DNA from: Ascidia mentula
Lineage: Eukaryota; Chordata; Ascidiacea; Phlebobranchia; Ascidiidae
DNA: 64,000 nucleotides
Assembly: GCA_947561715.1 (NCBI GenBank)
Contig: OX387200.1
Location: forward strand, 16,122,501-16,186,500
Direction of reading: 5' to 3'
Positions 1 to 58,172 of this stretch are shown piece after piece (within the stretch, counting starts at the first letter, position 1; each line of letters opens with the position of its first letter). The translations under genes and the position numbers were made by a program. A model generated the notes under the pieces. It saw only the letters and a list, made by a program, of their open reading frames with translations. It was not told where the DNA came from and searched no databases.

Positions 1-43556
<43,556 letters not shown>

Positions 43557-46010
43557 CGTCGCAGGACAAAGTACTTTTCGACTAAGCCACAACGATTGGC
43601 ATTATTGAATCAGCCTTTTGAAATCATACCTAGTGTAAATAGCCAATCACTACTGTATAAAAGACCAACAGGCTGTCACAAAGTAATGGTACAAAGCACA
43701 AAGTTTCAACTGCCGAACATAGGAAACTCGTTCTCGAGCAGACAGCGTACTTATTATTCCTTCTGTTGTCATCCCCGCGGCTATTTCTTAATGGCAGTTT
43801 ACGGCGCTTTTCACGCATAGTAGGAGTTCCAGTCGAACACGCTGTTATTTACTGACTTGGATCGGTTCGGAGAATTAAAATCTCTGTGTGAGAAAAGCTG
43901 TCTGATATGCTAACATGCAGTCAAAACTTAGTAATTTCACTTCACTAGACCAGAATCTACAACAGCGTGTTGATTTTTACATTACACTAAGCATACTTTT
44001 GGGTTCGCCCGAGAGTACGACTGATATACTTCAAAATCCACAAAACTCCTAATCCTTTTCATGTTTTAAGTGACATCTGCCTGTGACTACAACACCAATG
44101 GAATGTCTGACTACACGAGCTTAGTTTTGGTCCCTCTCTCCTACGACATTGTTTGCGAACAACCGTAAAATTATAAAGCAAGGAGGGAACGCATCGCGAC
44201 GACTCCTTTTTTCTGCGTGGTGACGTTCCCCGTTCGAAAATATTTGCGATCCGGGCGGGCGTTAACTTGGTTGTACACGCTTCAGCGATTTACCTCGCGA
44301 TTACGTTGATTTCTTTTAACTTTTCAACACTACAGCGCGGAGCCAATATTTTCATAAATGCTCACATATTATTCCATAAACATAATTACCAGAGCTGCGT
44401 TTATGTACTCGCTCCCGAGGGCCCAATTTTTGTGCTATACCGATACACAAACTTTCCCCGAAGCGCAATGTTTGCAGAGTTGTAAAAATCAACCCCCCAA
44501 CAGTAAAGGTTTGCGGATATAAATGTACAAATACTTTGACATTTCGCAACGACATGGAATATAAGAGAACAAAGAAAAAAATGAGTGAAATATTTTTGGG
44601 GTTGATGAACACGCCCCGACGAAAATTCCCGACCGATGAACTGCCTAGGACAGGGAAAACCATCCAATTCTCACTTCCCTGTCTGAATAATTTATGTTCA
44701 AGGAGCCAATGCCCAAACCCCAACCTAAAACGTAGTGTTATATGTAGCAGCCTGGTATTGCGCGGTTTAACGGCGTCCGCTCACATCTATTTTGCGGTGT
44801 AATGGTAAATGGATATGTGGCATACCCCGTCTGGAGTTTGTATATAGGTTTGGGAGATGAGAAATTTTCAAATCTTCCTCTTATTCCCTACTGTCTCGTT
44901 TATCTTTTATCTGCATCAACCGTAAATGTTAACATTTGGCAAAATTTCTGCATTGTTTTAATATGCTGCAAGTAAAGAACGCAACAGTATGTTGGTAGAT
45001 AAACGTGGATTCAACTTATTTACGAAAATCAATGACATTCCTAGGTGTTTTTCAATTGCAAACTATTTGTCAATGCCAAATAAACTGCAACAGCATGACT
45101 TGTTAAAGAGATGTCCAAAAATAAATGCTACAAGAGGGAACAGTTTTCGTTACTTGCAAAAACATTACTGTGGGGACTGGCTATGTAGTATTATGACATT
45201 ACAGAAAAACCGCTCGCTGATAAATGAACGGCAAATCTTTGCAGGCTTATCCTAATCGGTGAAAATTTGTCAGTTCCTTAAAAAAGGTAGCTAAATTTTA
45301 ATCAAACCAATATGAAAAGCGATCCAAGCTGAACATAGGTTTTGCATACTTTTGATCGAAATAATTTGAAAATTTCAAACAGAGAGATGCAACAGAAGCA
45401 AAATAAATCAGATAAATTGTTTCTTTCCGACTAAAGTCGTTTTGCCATCCAATCGGGTTTCGGGACACAGAAGAGAACGGCAGTGCGCGATAGTCTTTTT
45501 TGCCACCAAACGGTAAATAAAAAAATGGTGTCATGCAAAATAACCTAATGGCTACGGGGTGTTGTTTAAAATAAACTATGTTCAATGCCTAACTGCAATT
45601 CGTCAGTGTAGTACTGTATTTCCCAATTATAAAAAACATCAAAAGTAAAATACAGAAAAATTAGTAAAATCGACCGGCAATAAAAGTTATTTGAAAGAAT
45701 AACGTTTGTTTCATTCATTTTTCGTCTAACAGTACATCGTGGGTAAGTAAAACACCAAATCATTATAAGCCACAACCAAAGCAATTACCAAACGTAAGCA
45801 GGTTGGTGCTCATGCATGCGGTGTTGCAACAAGTTTGTAAACAAACGCCGATCCGTTTAATTCGTAAATGATTCAACTGGCAACTTATTTGCCAAAGATT
45901 TACGTGTCGCATTCGCGACATCCCCAATACAGTTGGCTAAGTCATGCATTTGGCCGATACGGGACAAACTGTTACCGTGTTTTGTTGATGCGGTCTTAGA
46001 AGAGCCAGCA
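43557..46010. other. Intergenic region between divergent otoferlin and two-pore channel genes
   Basis: 2.45 kb separating two start codons pointing away from each other. It contains only short open frames without recognisable products and no clear repeat. It must hold both promoters and any untranslated first exons. I see no convincing TATA box at a fixed distance from either ATG. Confidence 0.7.
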
Positions 46011-49000
46011 ATGGCAGACGGTAAAGAGCTTCCGCTGTCGTTTAATTGTCTATCTGCCAAAGACCATGAACTGTCGGAACTAAAGGAAAACGCCCGTTCC
46101 TCGTCTGAAAAACCTGACGAAGTTTATGCATCAGTGGACTTTTTTACAGCAGACAACATCATTTCCAGTGATCATGTTCACAACGGATCTGCTTTTTCGG
46201 AAAGAATTCCCGGCGACGGAAGCGAGATTGTTACGGAGGTAGAAGGTCATGGCAACACTTTCGCTAAAACTCGGACGATTAAAGACAATTCAAAGGTACA
46301 CGAAGCATCTAGAGCAGCTTTTTTCTATTTGTTTTATTAGCTACTCCTTCAGCGTAAAATATATGTTTTCTAGGTCTAAGCTCTATAAATTAAAATCTTC
46401 GTGGATATTTATTGTATTTTAAGTAAATAAATATATTAAATCACAAGGATAAAGATATATTTTCCATAATTAATCCAGAATATTACATCAATATCAATAT
46501 TTTGTAAAAACTTTTGTTTATCCAAGCGTAACATGTAAATAAATCAACACATGTGCTGAAACAACACAGCAGCTGATTACAGTGAGTGTATGCACACTTT
46601 TATGATTTTGCAACCCTTACCCTTAACGAAACTTGCATTTGTAAATTAACTTCAATTTTTGTACAGAATATACTTCTGGCTGCGACCTGCATTGAAGACG
46701 CGATTCTAGGACGGACCCTTGATTACAATACAGACGATGAATCCCTGCGTCATTACAGGAATTACAGCCGACCAATATTTCAAATTGGAACTATCCTTTT
46801 CATGTGGCTGATTTTATTACTTGCAATATTTGAAGATCCTGCAGTTCCTGGTGTTAAGATTGTTTATTGGGTAATTCCCGACACCCTAAAATGTCATACT
46901 GGTGTTAAATTAAACATACTTGATCAAAATTTAAAATTAGGTCCTTATTTGATAAAAGTGTTGATCTGTATTTTTAGCAAACTTTCTTTTGTTTACATAA
47001 TTGCAATGCATTTCTTTTAGGGGACCATGATCATTGAAATAGTGTGCTTGGGAGTAATTATGTTCAGAATGTATCAGTTGTCCACCTTTGTTCCCAGGAG
47101 AACTCTTCTTACTGATCCCAAAAACATAGTCATAGCTTTAACCATCATTGTAAGTGAATTTATAACTATGTGCATTAAATTTATCATGCATATATATCAT
47201 TTAACTGCTTCTTCAAGGTGACTATAATTGATATGATGGTCTACATTATTATGATGAGTACAAGCAATACAGGAATAAGGGTATCCAGGTGCTTAAGGCC
47301 ATTATTTATGATCAATATGAATGAAAGCAGGCAGGTATAATATTTGGTTTTTTAGTTGTGTATAATACTGCTAAATTTAAATACTGCATTGTACCATTGC
47401 TATTTGGGGTATGGAATTCATTGATGGACTTGTTTAGGTGGTGGGGATGCAATAGAAATGGTTTTGTAAACTTTTTTTTAGATAACAGGGCTTCCCAAAT
47501 ATTTGCCTTGCTGTGGAATAGTTGTATTTGATTAATAAACTTGTTTCAATGACTGTGTATGGTTTTTATTTGAATACTTCAGCATCTCTCCTTGGAAATA
47601 AAAACAAGTGGACAATACTATTGCTTTACTGTCTGTGTGTTAGCATGTCAATATGAAGTATCAAATATGCAAACAATGTTTTAAAACAGTTTGTTTGCAG
47701 GTCAGAAGAGCATTCCGGAATATCCGCATGACTGTCCCAGAAATCCTCAATGTTTTGATCTTATTTATGTCAAGCATTGCATTGTTCACACTTTTGGCTT
47801 TCAAACTTTTCCAGTACAGAGGTTTGTACTACAGAGATGGAGAAGAGTATTTCACAGATTACTGGGATTCATTTTTTGACCTTTATGTATTGGTGACAAC
47901 AGCAAACAGTCCAGATGTTATGTATGTCACAGAATGTGTTGTGTTGAAGAGATACCTTGCTCTAATTGCTTCTGTTATTTTCCAGGATGCCTGCTTATGA
48001 TAGTAGTGGATGGTTTTCTCTGTTTTTTATCACTTACATCGTAATCAACACATACATTTTCATGAACTTATTTTTAGCTGTAATCTACAACAGCTACAGA
48101 ACTCATTTAAAAGTAAGTTACATCACTTAATTGGTGAATCAATTTTGCAAAAAGATCTTTATTCTCATGTGATGAAGCAAGTTATGTACATGTTAATGAT
48201 TTGTGTTTGTTATTCAAGACTGAAATAAGAGGTGCAGTCTTGTGGAAAAGAAACAAGCTGGAACGTGCTTTTGAACTACTGAAGGATCTTGGGGAAGACA
48301 CCACAAAACCAGCAGTTTCGTACAAGACTTGGTGTGCAGTGATGAACAATTTGACAGCACCACCATCAAACATAAAAGTAGGCAATTAGATATAAAATTT
48401 GATATATTGTTGTTTGTCCTATTGTGTTTGCTGGTTTTGAATAAATTCCTTTTTAAGTTACCGAAACACTGATCAGTGTATTGAGGTGCGATGTGTACTG
48501 CACAGTACATCTATGCTAGTTTATAATGGCAAAACTTTTTAGGCATGTTTTAATTATGAACTGCAGTTATTTCTATACTGTAATTACATCTGTTTGTTTC
48601 TGTTTTTCACCAGGCGCAGTTGTCATAACTTACGTTGCCTTTAGGTAAAATATAGTTTTCTGATTAAAACATCAACTAAGCTGCCTGCATAATCATTGTC
48701 TCGAACTTACATGGAAATGCATCTGTTTCATTAGAATATCTCAGTTAAAATGATTTTCATGAAATTACCAACTATATAATTATCACAAAACTGAACATGA
48801 AGTTTTGTAGAAATGGTTTACAGACATAAAGTAAATGTTTCTGAAATTTCATGATTTAATGTAACATCGTCCATGAGCATAATTGTGTTAGCCACATGTA
48901 TTTAACTGACTTGGCTGTTAAAAATTGTCTTTACATTCGATTGGTGTCATTTTAGGTCAACCTTTACTGGGAAGTCCTAAGCAGTGACAGTGATAATGAT

Positions 49001-51408
49001 GATGGAGCTTCAGGTAACTCAAGACAAGGTGGAATAGAAAAGAAACAGTTTTTACAAGTTGCCAATCTGCTCAATGTTTATGTGGTTGAAGATGCATCCG
49101 CAGTGAATTGGTTCCTGAAAACTGTACCTGAACTATTTTTGTCCAAACCAAGCAGGTTTATTCAATTTTGTGTCAAACACAGGTATGTGTTTTTAGAAAG
49201 GTTATTTTGCTTCATGGTGTGTTGTATACTACATATTCAATGCTGCCCATGTTGCAGGATGTTCATATGGTTTTTTGATCTCTTAATCATTGCCAATGCT
49301 GTCTGCATTGGTGTTGGAGCTGAAGATACTGAATGGTTCTTTTTGTCCATGTTTATTCTGGAAATCTTGGTGAAGATATATGTTTATGGTCCACGGGAAT
49401 ACTTCAGTTTTCACAGACTGTGGAATTGGTAAGTCGTTGCAAAGTACTAAATTAAGTAGGACTTTTATGATTGAGAAATAGGTTTTTCAACTACATATCA
49501 CTTATTATTAATAGACACAAGGTAGCATGTTCTCTTCAAGAGAAATGTTAAATTGCTTTGATTTCATTTTTTGTTTACCTTGAATATATTTTATTATTAG
49601 GTTTGATTTTATCATCATAATGGCTGCTTTTATTGCAACTGTTGCTGAGGCAAGTTTGAATGAATGTAAGTACAATAACATTACAAAGTTTCAAAGAAAA
49701 ATAAATTGCAAAAGAAAATATTTTTACATCACTTGCATTGTGATTTTAAATTTGAAGATGTTTTGCCACCATAAAAAGGCAGGTAATACCAGCATATGTT
49801 TTGTTATAATTGACCTACTGAATGCTGGCAGCTTCACTTTTTGGTGGAAACGTAAAAGTAAACGTAACAAAATAATTAAAATCTATGTTGGATTTTCAAA
49901 TTGAAAGTTTTTTTGCAGTGAACTCATTCCCACGGGAGGTTTTGGACTTCATCATGGTGCTCAGATGTTTAAGGCTAGTGAGAATTGCAGGGAATGTGCA
50001 AGGATTCAGGACTGTTATCATGACTATTGTGAACATTTTGCCATCTCTTTTAACATATGGAGTTGTGCTGCTGGTAAAATAAATGCCAATTTACAGGAAA
50101 ACCTTGAAAGATGACATCATTTTTTTTGCTTTTAGATGCTTTATTATGCCTTCGCCATAGTTGGAATGGAAGCATTTCAGGGAAAAATCAAATTTGTCAA
50201 CGATGGAACAACACCTGCAGAAAACTATTGTGGCAATCCTAAACTAGACGAGTCAGAATTCTTAAGAATGGGTTATTGCAACAATAACTTCAATGATCTT
50301 CTACATTCATTGGTTACCCTTGTGATTTTGACGGTGGTCAACCAATGGCACAATATCCTTTCATTTTCCGCTATCGAAGGCGTTATTAGTGATGTGTATT
50401 TGCAGTAACATTTATTATGCTATTAGTTTTAATCCAATAATGCAGGCCAACAAAATGGGTAATTTCTAAATTTATTGTGAACCCTAGATATATAAGGCTC
50501 ATTTCAATAGGCTGTATTAAATGAATGGGGTTTTGGAAAACAATTAGTTGTGAAAGTGTGTCATTCTTCCTTAAAAGTAGTTACTTATTACCCTTGGTTA
50601 TACTCTAGTTACCAGCAAGGCTGCAAGACTGTACTTTGTCATGTTTCACCTTATTGTGGTTATTTTGATCATGAAGTGAGTGTGGTGACCGAAATTCCAC
50701 TCTATAAAGCTCCAGTAAACAGCATGTACTTTATTTATATAGTATTATTGTTGCATTTGTGCTTGAGGCTTTCATATTGGAATACAGCTTGTCCAAAACA
50801 ACAATTGAAAGCAAAGTGGAAAAAACAATTCATGAGCTTGGTCTCAATGCTGATGAGTAAGTGAAATTACTTAAGGCTTATATGCAACAGTGTATTTCCA
50901 AGTTAAAATTTTTGTCGGGGTTTTGTGTTGTAAAATATTGTCAGGTAGTTAATTCTAATGATTTAAAAATATGCTCTTTTGACTCGATGGCTGACGGCCA
51001 TGGTTTTAGACACATGCCATTTTATGCATTACATTTATTGTTCATTATAACTTTGCGCGTAAAATAAGCAAAAGTTTATATTTTTTATAGAAATGTGACG
51101 AGCACTAATACTGACAGAACTGGTATAATTGATACAGCTGATCCTACTGAGGATGTTCCCTACTCCGGAAGACGGGACCCGAGAGGGGAACAGTCAAAAA
51201 TTAAATTTAGAATTAAAGAAGGTTGATAACCTGACCCCTAACACTTCTATAGAAGTTTCTACAAGTCATAAATTTATTTTCAGGTCATAAAAACATTGAA
51301 GTCATTCTTCAAAAAATGTTCGAAGGAGAGATTGGGGATGATGGGTTGGTGCCACCCTCTCAAGAGCTTACACTTGACGGTGTTACAGGAACCACCGTAT
51401 CTGTTTAA
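46011..51408 (+). CDS. TPCN3: Two-pore cation channel, TPC3-like, 16 exons, complete
   Basis: Endolysosomal or plasma-membrane cation channel with two six-helix repeats, 849 aa. Exons: 46011-46295, 46667-46870, 47021-47149, 47218-47334, 47701-47921, 47986-48112, 48219-48377, 48956-49182, 49258-49428, 49601-49665, 49919-50073, 50136-50388, 50609-50675, 50743-50856, 51091-51221, 51284-51408. Repeat I has IEDAIL before S1, S4 RVSRCLRPLF and filter TTANSPDVM (about 311-319). Repeat II has S4 VLRCLRLVRIAGNVQG and filter TVVNQW (about 686-691). VRRAFRNIRMTVPEI, the linker TSKAARLYF and the tail IEVILQKMFEGEIGDDG favour TPC3 over TPC1 or TPC2. The start is the first in-frame ATG and gives an Asp/Ser-rich cytosolic N-terminus. 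The exon 12 donor (A|gtgatg) is the weakest border. Known TPC3 channels are voltage-gated and sodium-selective (family knowledge). Confidence 0.93.
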
Positions 51409-51591
51409 CTGCTTCTATTCCAAGAAATACCCTGCTGTTCCATATTGGTGGCAATTAATGAGTGTGCAATACTTCTACCTTTGTAACAAAAGTTGTGCAA
51501 TGTCCGTTGCCACTAATGTGGAGTTTACTGCTTGCTAAATATATTAAAGCTGTTCTTATTGTCAACATTAGAAAACACTATTTGTTTTGTT

Positions 51592-51597
51592 TTTATT
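51592..51597 (-). terminator. Polyadenylation signal for YIPF4
   Basis: AATAAA on the minus strand, about 95 bp after the YIPF4 stop at 51693. Confidence 0.5.
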
Positions 51598-51660
51598 TCT
51601 GCACTTTATGTCCATATAACGCTTAAATGCATTTATAAAAAGATAACGCTTGTTGAAAAA

Positions 51661-51666
51661 AATAAA
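51661..51666 (+). terminator. Polyadenylation signal for the two-pore channel gene
   Basis: AATAAA about 250 bp after the stop at 51408. It lies beyond the opposite-strand signal of YIPF4 and just before the YIPF4 stop, so the two 3' ends may overlap. Confidence 0.45.
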
Positions 51667-51692
51667 ATCAGTGGAGATCTATTGCAAACATT

Positions 51693-53845
<2,153 letters not shown>

Positions 53846-54311
53846 GCTGCTGTGAACTTACCATTCACTGATATCAAATTCTGGTTTGCTGCGACAGGCC
53901 GAGAGCGTCTCGTTTAAAACAATTTCCGAAAAGAGTGCAAAATGCTGCAGCTTACTGTATTGTATTTGATTAAACGTCATCTATTAGCGGTCGATCTATA
54001 AACAGGTATAAATCCTGGATAATATCAAACACAAGAGCGCTAGAGAGCGAAAACTTTTGCAAGCTTCTCAGACAACTTTGTTCATTTAATATGTGTCCAC
54101 TTCGTCAAATTGTATATTGCATCCTGGACGTAATCTTCCGTGAGGTCATCTAAGATGTTAGTGCAGTTTTGTTTATTTTTGTATTTTTCATGCAATTCAA
54201 AAATATTAAAACATAGCTTCAGTATGCATTATTAGGAAACAACGCACACAATAGAACCCAAAGACAGGATAATTATGCCCTCTTCAAAAACGCAATTTAA
54301 ATCTTTGCAAT
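53846..54311. other. Short intergenic region, YIPF4 promoter side
   Basis: About 470 bp between the YIPF4 start and the 3' end of the left-hand receptor kinase gene. AT-rich, with no open frame or repeat worth naming. Presumably contains the YIPF4 promoter. Confidence 0.6.
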
Positions 54312-54317
54312 TTTATT
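54312..54317 (-). terminator. Polyadenylation signal for the left-hand kinase-sushi gene
   Basis: AATAAA on the minus strand 27 bp after the stop codon at 54344, supporting this as the true 3' end. Confidence 0.6.
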
Positions 54318-54343
54318 TGGAGAGTAATATTCGCCAATGAATG

Positions 54344-57300
54344 TCAGCATATTATCGGCATCCTTTCTCTGTCACAGGGGTATTCGTATAGTCCACTAGA
54401 GGCGTGATGCCGAAGAAGTTGCGATGCAGCATTGCGGCAGGATTTCCGCGGGGTGAAGTAGTGAAGGCACTTGGCTTTCCAGTTGCTTCGTGAGTCGTGA
54501 CAAGCGCAGTTGAAATACCATGGAAGGACAAACTCGGCTTCGCAGGTGATAATGCGATCGCCGTAAGTCAACTAAAAAAAATTAAAAAAACTTGGCGTTT
54601 CAAGAGTTGCATCCAATGATTATATAAGTCTACAATCTTACGTAATAAGTATCTAATTTTCAGCATATGGCTTTTGAAACATAATAATACACAGTAATAT
54701 AAACACAAAATAACAACTTGGCATATTGCAACAAATATGTCAATAGGTATTAGATTTAAGTGGCTGGGCCCTGGCTAACTAGATGCATTTACACTGATCT
54801 GTTCATTTTTCAAAATTACCTGCATTGGCTTTTTAAATTTCGAAATTTTCAGTTTCTCCAGTTGTTTACGTAAGTTTTTAAATGTCAACTCGTTTTCGCA
54901 ACTTTCACCAAAATGGCACTCGGGGCATTTGCAAGCTGGATACGGACTGCTCCATTCTCCATTTACCAAGCAAGTTCGCTCAGTCAGCCCCTTGAAAAAA
55001 GTAATAAGATAAATGGAGTTGTAAAAATATGGCAGTTTACTTCAACATCACAAGCACATACAGTTTTTCCGAATTTTTTTCATGCGAAACAAATTATAAA
55101 ACGTTGTGGTGTATTTGTACTTCTGAAGTTCAATTTTACGCTTGAATGAGCACACATTAATAATGGACACTTTCTGTGGCGAATACAAACATGTATTTGC
55201 AGAAAAAAATCGCCAACATTCAGTTGCTGTATATGGTTGCTTTAACTACAATCTGGGGTGTTTGCAAATCAGCAATTTTCAGAGAAATGGTAAATGAATA
55301 TGTCTAACACGATGTGTTACCTGTGCCTTCTTGCCACCAGTGCAGCGATAAGTGCAAATCGACCCTTGAAGGTGGTGATTGGTACATAATATCTCATCAA
55401 TGCCCGATGGAATTGGTTGTTTTTGACACACTACATAATAAACCCTGGGTAATTTTTTCTACAAATACAACCAAACTAAATATCGCCGCGCGTCGAAAAG
55501 GCGCACAATTCATTTACTTGTGTACTTCAAAGAGTTGCAGAATTTGTCATTACAATCATTGCAATGCTTAAAACCCTTTTAAAAAAGCTTACTCGGTGAA
55601 AATGTTGAGTCTCCGTTGTGAGAAGAATGATTAAATAAAAGGGTTTTTTCAGTTTCTTCGTTCACATTTGTCGTGCCCGAGTGGATCGCCATTACACACA
55701 GAACGCAAGTGGAGGCAAACAATAGCAATGCCACGGAAAAGGCAATCCAACACTTCCTCGAGTAACCATTTGACCACCAAATCCCTGCAAGTAAAACAGA
55801 ATAATGACCCCACACAGCTCTTCTTATACCAACCTTGTATAGCATATTAACATGATAGACACATTACATAATTATGGATTAATGCAGCACATCGGAAAAC
55901 GCACAATAAGCACCTTTTTGGTTTCCAATTTCAAACTTATCTGTCGCGTGATCAACTGATTCGTGTCTGATTGTACGTTTTTTGTAACCACCAAAGGCTT
56001 TTGTCCTGGGTCTTTTATAGCCCAAAGCCTTCGAATTTCCGACAATCTCCGAACCCGTAGGAGATACTTTCAATTCAGCGCAGACAGTTTCTTTAGAAGC
56101 GTGTTTGGTTTCGGGGTTGCGCACACATTGATTTACGTATCGCGCGCTATGGGGTGATTTATCAGCCAAACATGTAGGCGAAACTGACTGGTGGTTGCCG
56201 ACCACATCGCTGTTGACAGTAGTTGGGGTGTCCGATAAGGAGTGCGCATGCTGTGAAACAACAAAAACGCCTGATATGACCATAGCAGGTATCATTTCAC
56301 CGCTTGATCAATCCAGTTTTATTCATACCAAGTAATAAGCGTATTTTAAAACTAAATATTGCATTGTGATAGTTACTCGTATAAAAAGTAGAATACTTGT
56401 GATAAGTTTCGGTAAATAACAGTTTACTTTCATATTACCTGCAGACAAACAACGGCTGCCTTCACCTTGTGTGAATGTTTTTCAAAGTTTGGCTCCAAGG
56501 TTTCCTGAAGTTCTATTTGCAACACAACAAACTACTATGCAAATTAAACCCTTATAGTATGCAAATTTCAAATTTATTGGATGTCATTTTATTACCGACG
56601 AAGGACGGTCTTTGCTCAGGAACCTGTTTCCAGCTTTTCTGCATAGCTTCCTGTAAAAATTTTGGAGCATCTTCTGGTATTTCATTCAGTTCGGGTCGAT
56701 TGTATTTGGTTGGTTCCCTCAGAGCTCTTAGTACGTTTAAACTTAAAGCGTCTGCATATGACAAATTCGCAAGTTTATGGGCTATAAGTAAGTATACAAA
56801 ATGTTTAATACACTTACTGTGGTAAGGTATTCCGTTGGACAACAATTCCCAGAGAAAAATCCCGAAACTAATAAAGAAAAGGCTTTAGCAAAAACGTTTA
56901 TAGTAGGCTACTAATTGGTAACGTAGGCCTAATTTCCAAACAAACTCCAAATTGGACCAAGCAAACTTTACCAACTCGGTCATCTGCCTCATGCACAAGC
57001 TGAATTGAATACCAACCATACATAAGTCCAAACACTATGTATATATATATATTCAGAATCAGACAAAACACCTATATGTGTCCGACTTTTCTGTTGCACT
57101 TCTGTTGGGATCCAACAAATGCTCGGGTGCGATATGACTTATTGTTTCTTCCACTTGACGCTTGGTCTCGCTGACGTTTTCTATCACGTAACATAAATAT
57201 TACGCAATAGTGTTGTGCAAAATAGTCAATAAAAATACCAACCGTATTTAACATGGTTTGACATGACACGGGTAAGCTTGGCAAGCGTGTGCATTTGGAA

Positions 57301-58172
57301 TAAACCGAAGTCACATATCTAAGGATATATTTGCTTTTAATACATTCATTTATGTTCAGTTATTTACTTGAATACCTTCACGCAAAGATCTCGATCAAGT
57401 AACACATTGGTCGATTTCAGATTAAGATGCAAAACATTTTTTGGCTTTTGTCCATTAAGAAACACCATGCCCTCCACCACCTAAACGAAATAACATGACC
57501 TAAACTAAAAATAACAATAAAATAAATGGTAGTCCCAAAATTTTGTGTTGTTGGGACTATCTTCTTAAAATTAGCACAATCTAGCCCTCGATAAGTATAC
57601 CAGCGACATCAAATTCAAAAGATAGATGTTATAGATATATAAAAGGCAACGTCAACTATTTTACTTTATTTCGTAAAATCGGTTTCGCCTATTTCGTGTA
57701 TTTAAAATACCTGCATTGCGATGCGACATTTCAAGGCCCAAGTTTTCAGCCTGTTTTCCTTCGTTGTAAGGAAGGCTTTCAGTTTTTGGAAGAAACAAAA
57801 ACACGACCCGTACTTGACATACTCGGTCACAATACACAGTTCATTGTCGGAACAAATCATCCCAAACACATTCACGATGCGGTCGAACTTCAAATCCCAC
57901 AAAAGCGTCGCTTCACGTTTCAAATGACGTAGATCGCTGAAAACAAGATTTTGTTGTCAATGGCAACCTTAATATGGGGCATGACCAAACGACGCGCTGG
58001 TAACTTACTCATTTGTCATATGACATTTCAGGAGCTGCTTCACCACCACATATCTATCCGAAGCAACGACAGTTCGAAATTTGTACAGATCAACTTTCCC
58101 AAACGTCCCAACGCCAAGCGCGCTTACGTATGTTAGGTCTTGTTTTTTGATCAAGGGTATTGTCTTTGTCAT
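54344..58172 (-). CDS. Type II membrane RIPK-like pseudokinase with one sushi domain (copy B)
   Basis: 665 aa, 13 exons: 58009-58172, 57711-57936, 57376-57480, 57243-57318, 57072-57180, 56818-56867, 56596-56751, 56439-56512, 55914-56250, 55593-55784, 55321-55430, 54820-54990, 54344-54571. The ATG at 58172 follows an in-frame TAA, so nothing precedes the kinase. Gly loop GVGTFGKV (20-27), VVVK Lys45, DFG 168-170, APE 208-210. The catalytic loop reads HLNLKSTN (148-155), with Asn150 replacing the catalytic Asp, so it is probably inactive. A polar cytosolic stretch rich in Lys/Arg follows, then one membrane helix (about 445-466) with Arg/Lys on the N side, implying C-terminus outside. The ectodomain has one CCP (497-590) and a seven-Cys domain (591-665, starts LTYGDRIITCE). 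Paralogous to the gene to its right; exons 2, 3, 4, 6 and 11 match the corresponding right-hand exons in length. Confidence 0.85.
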
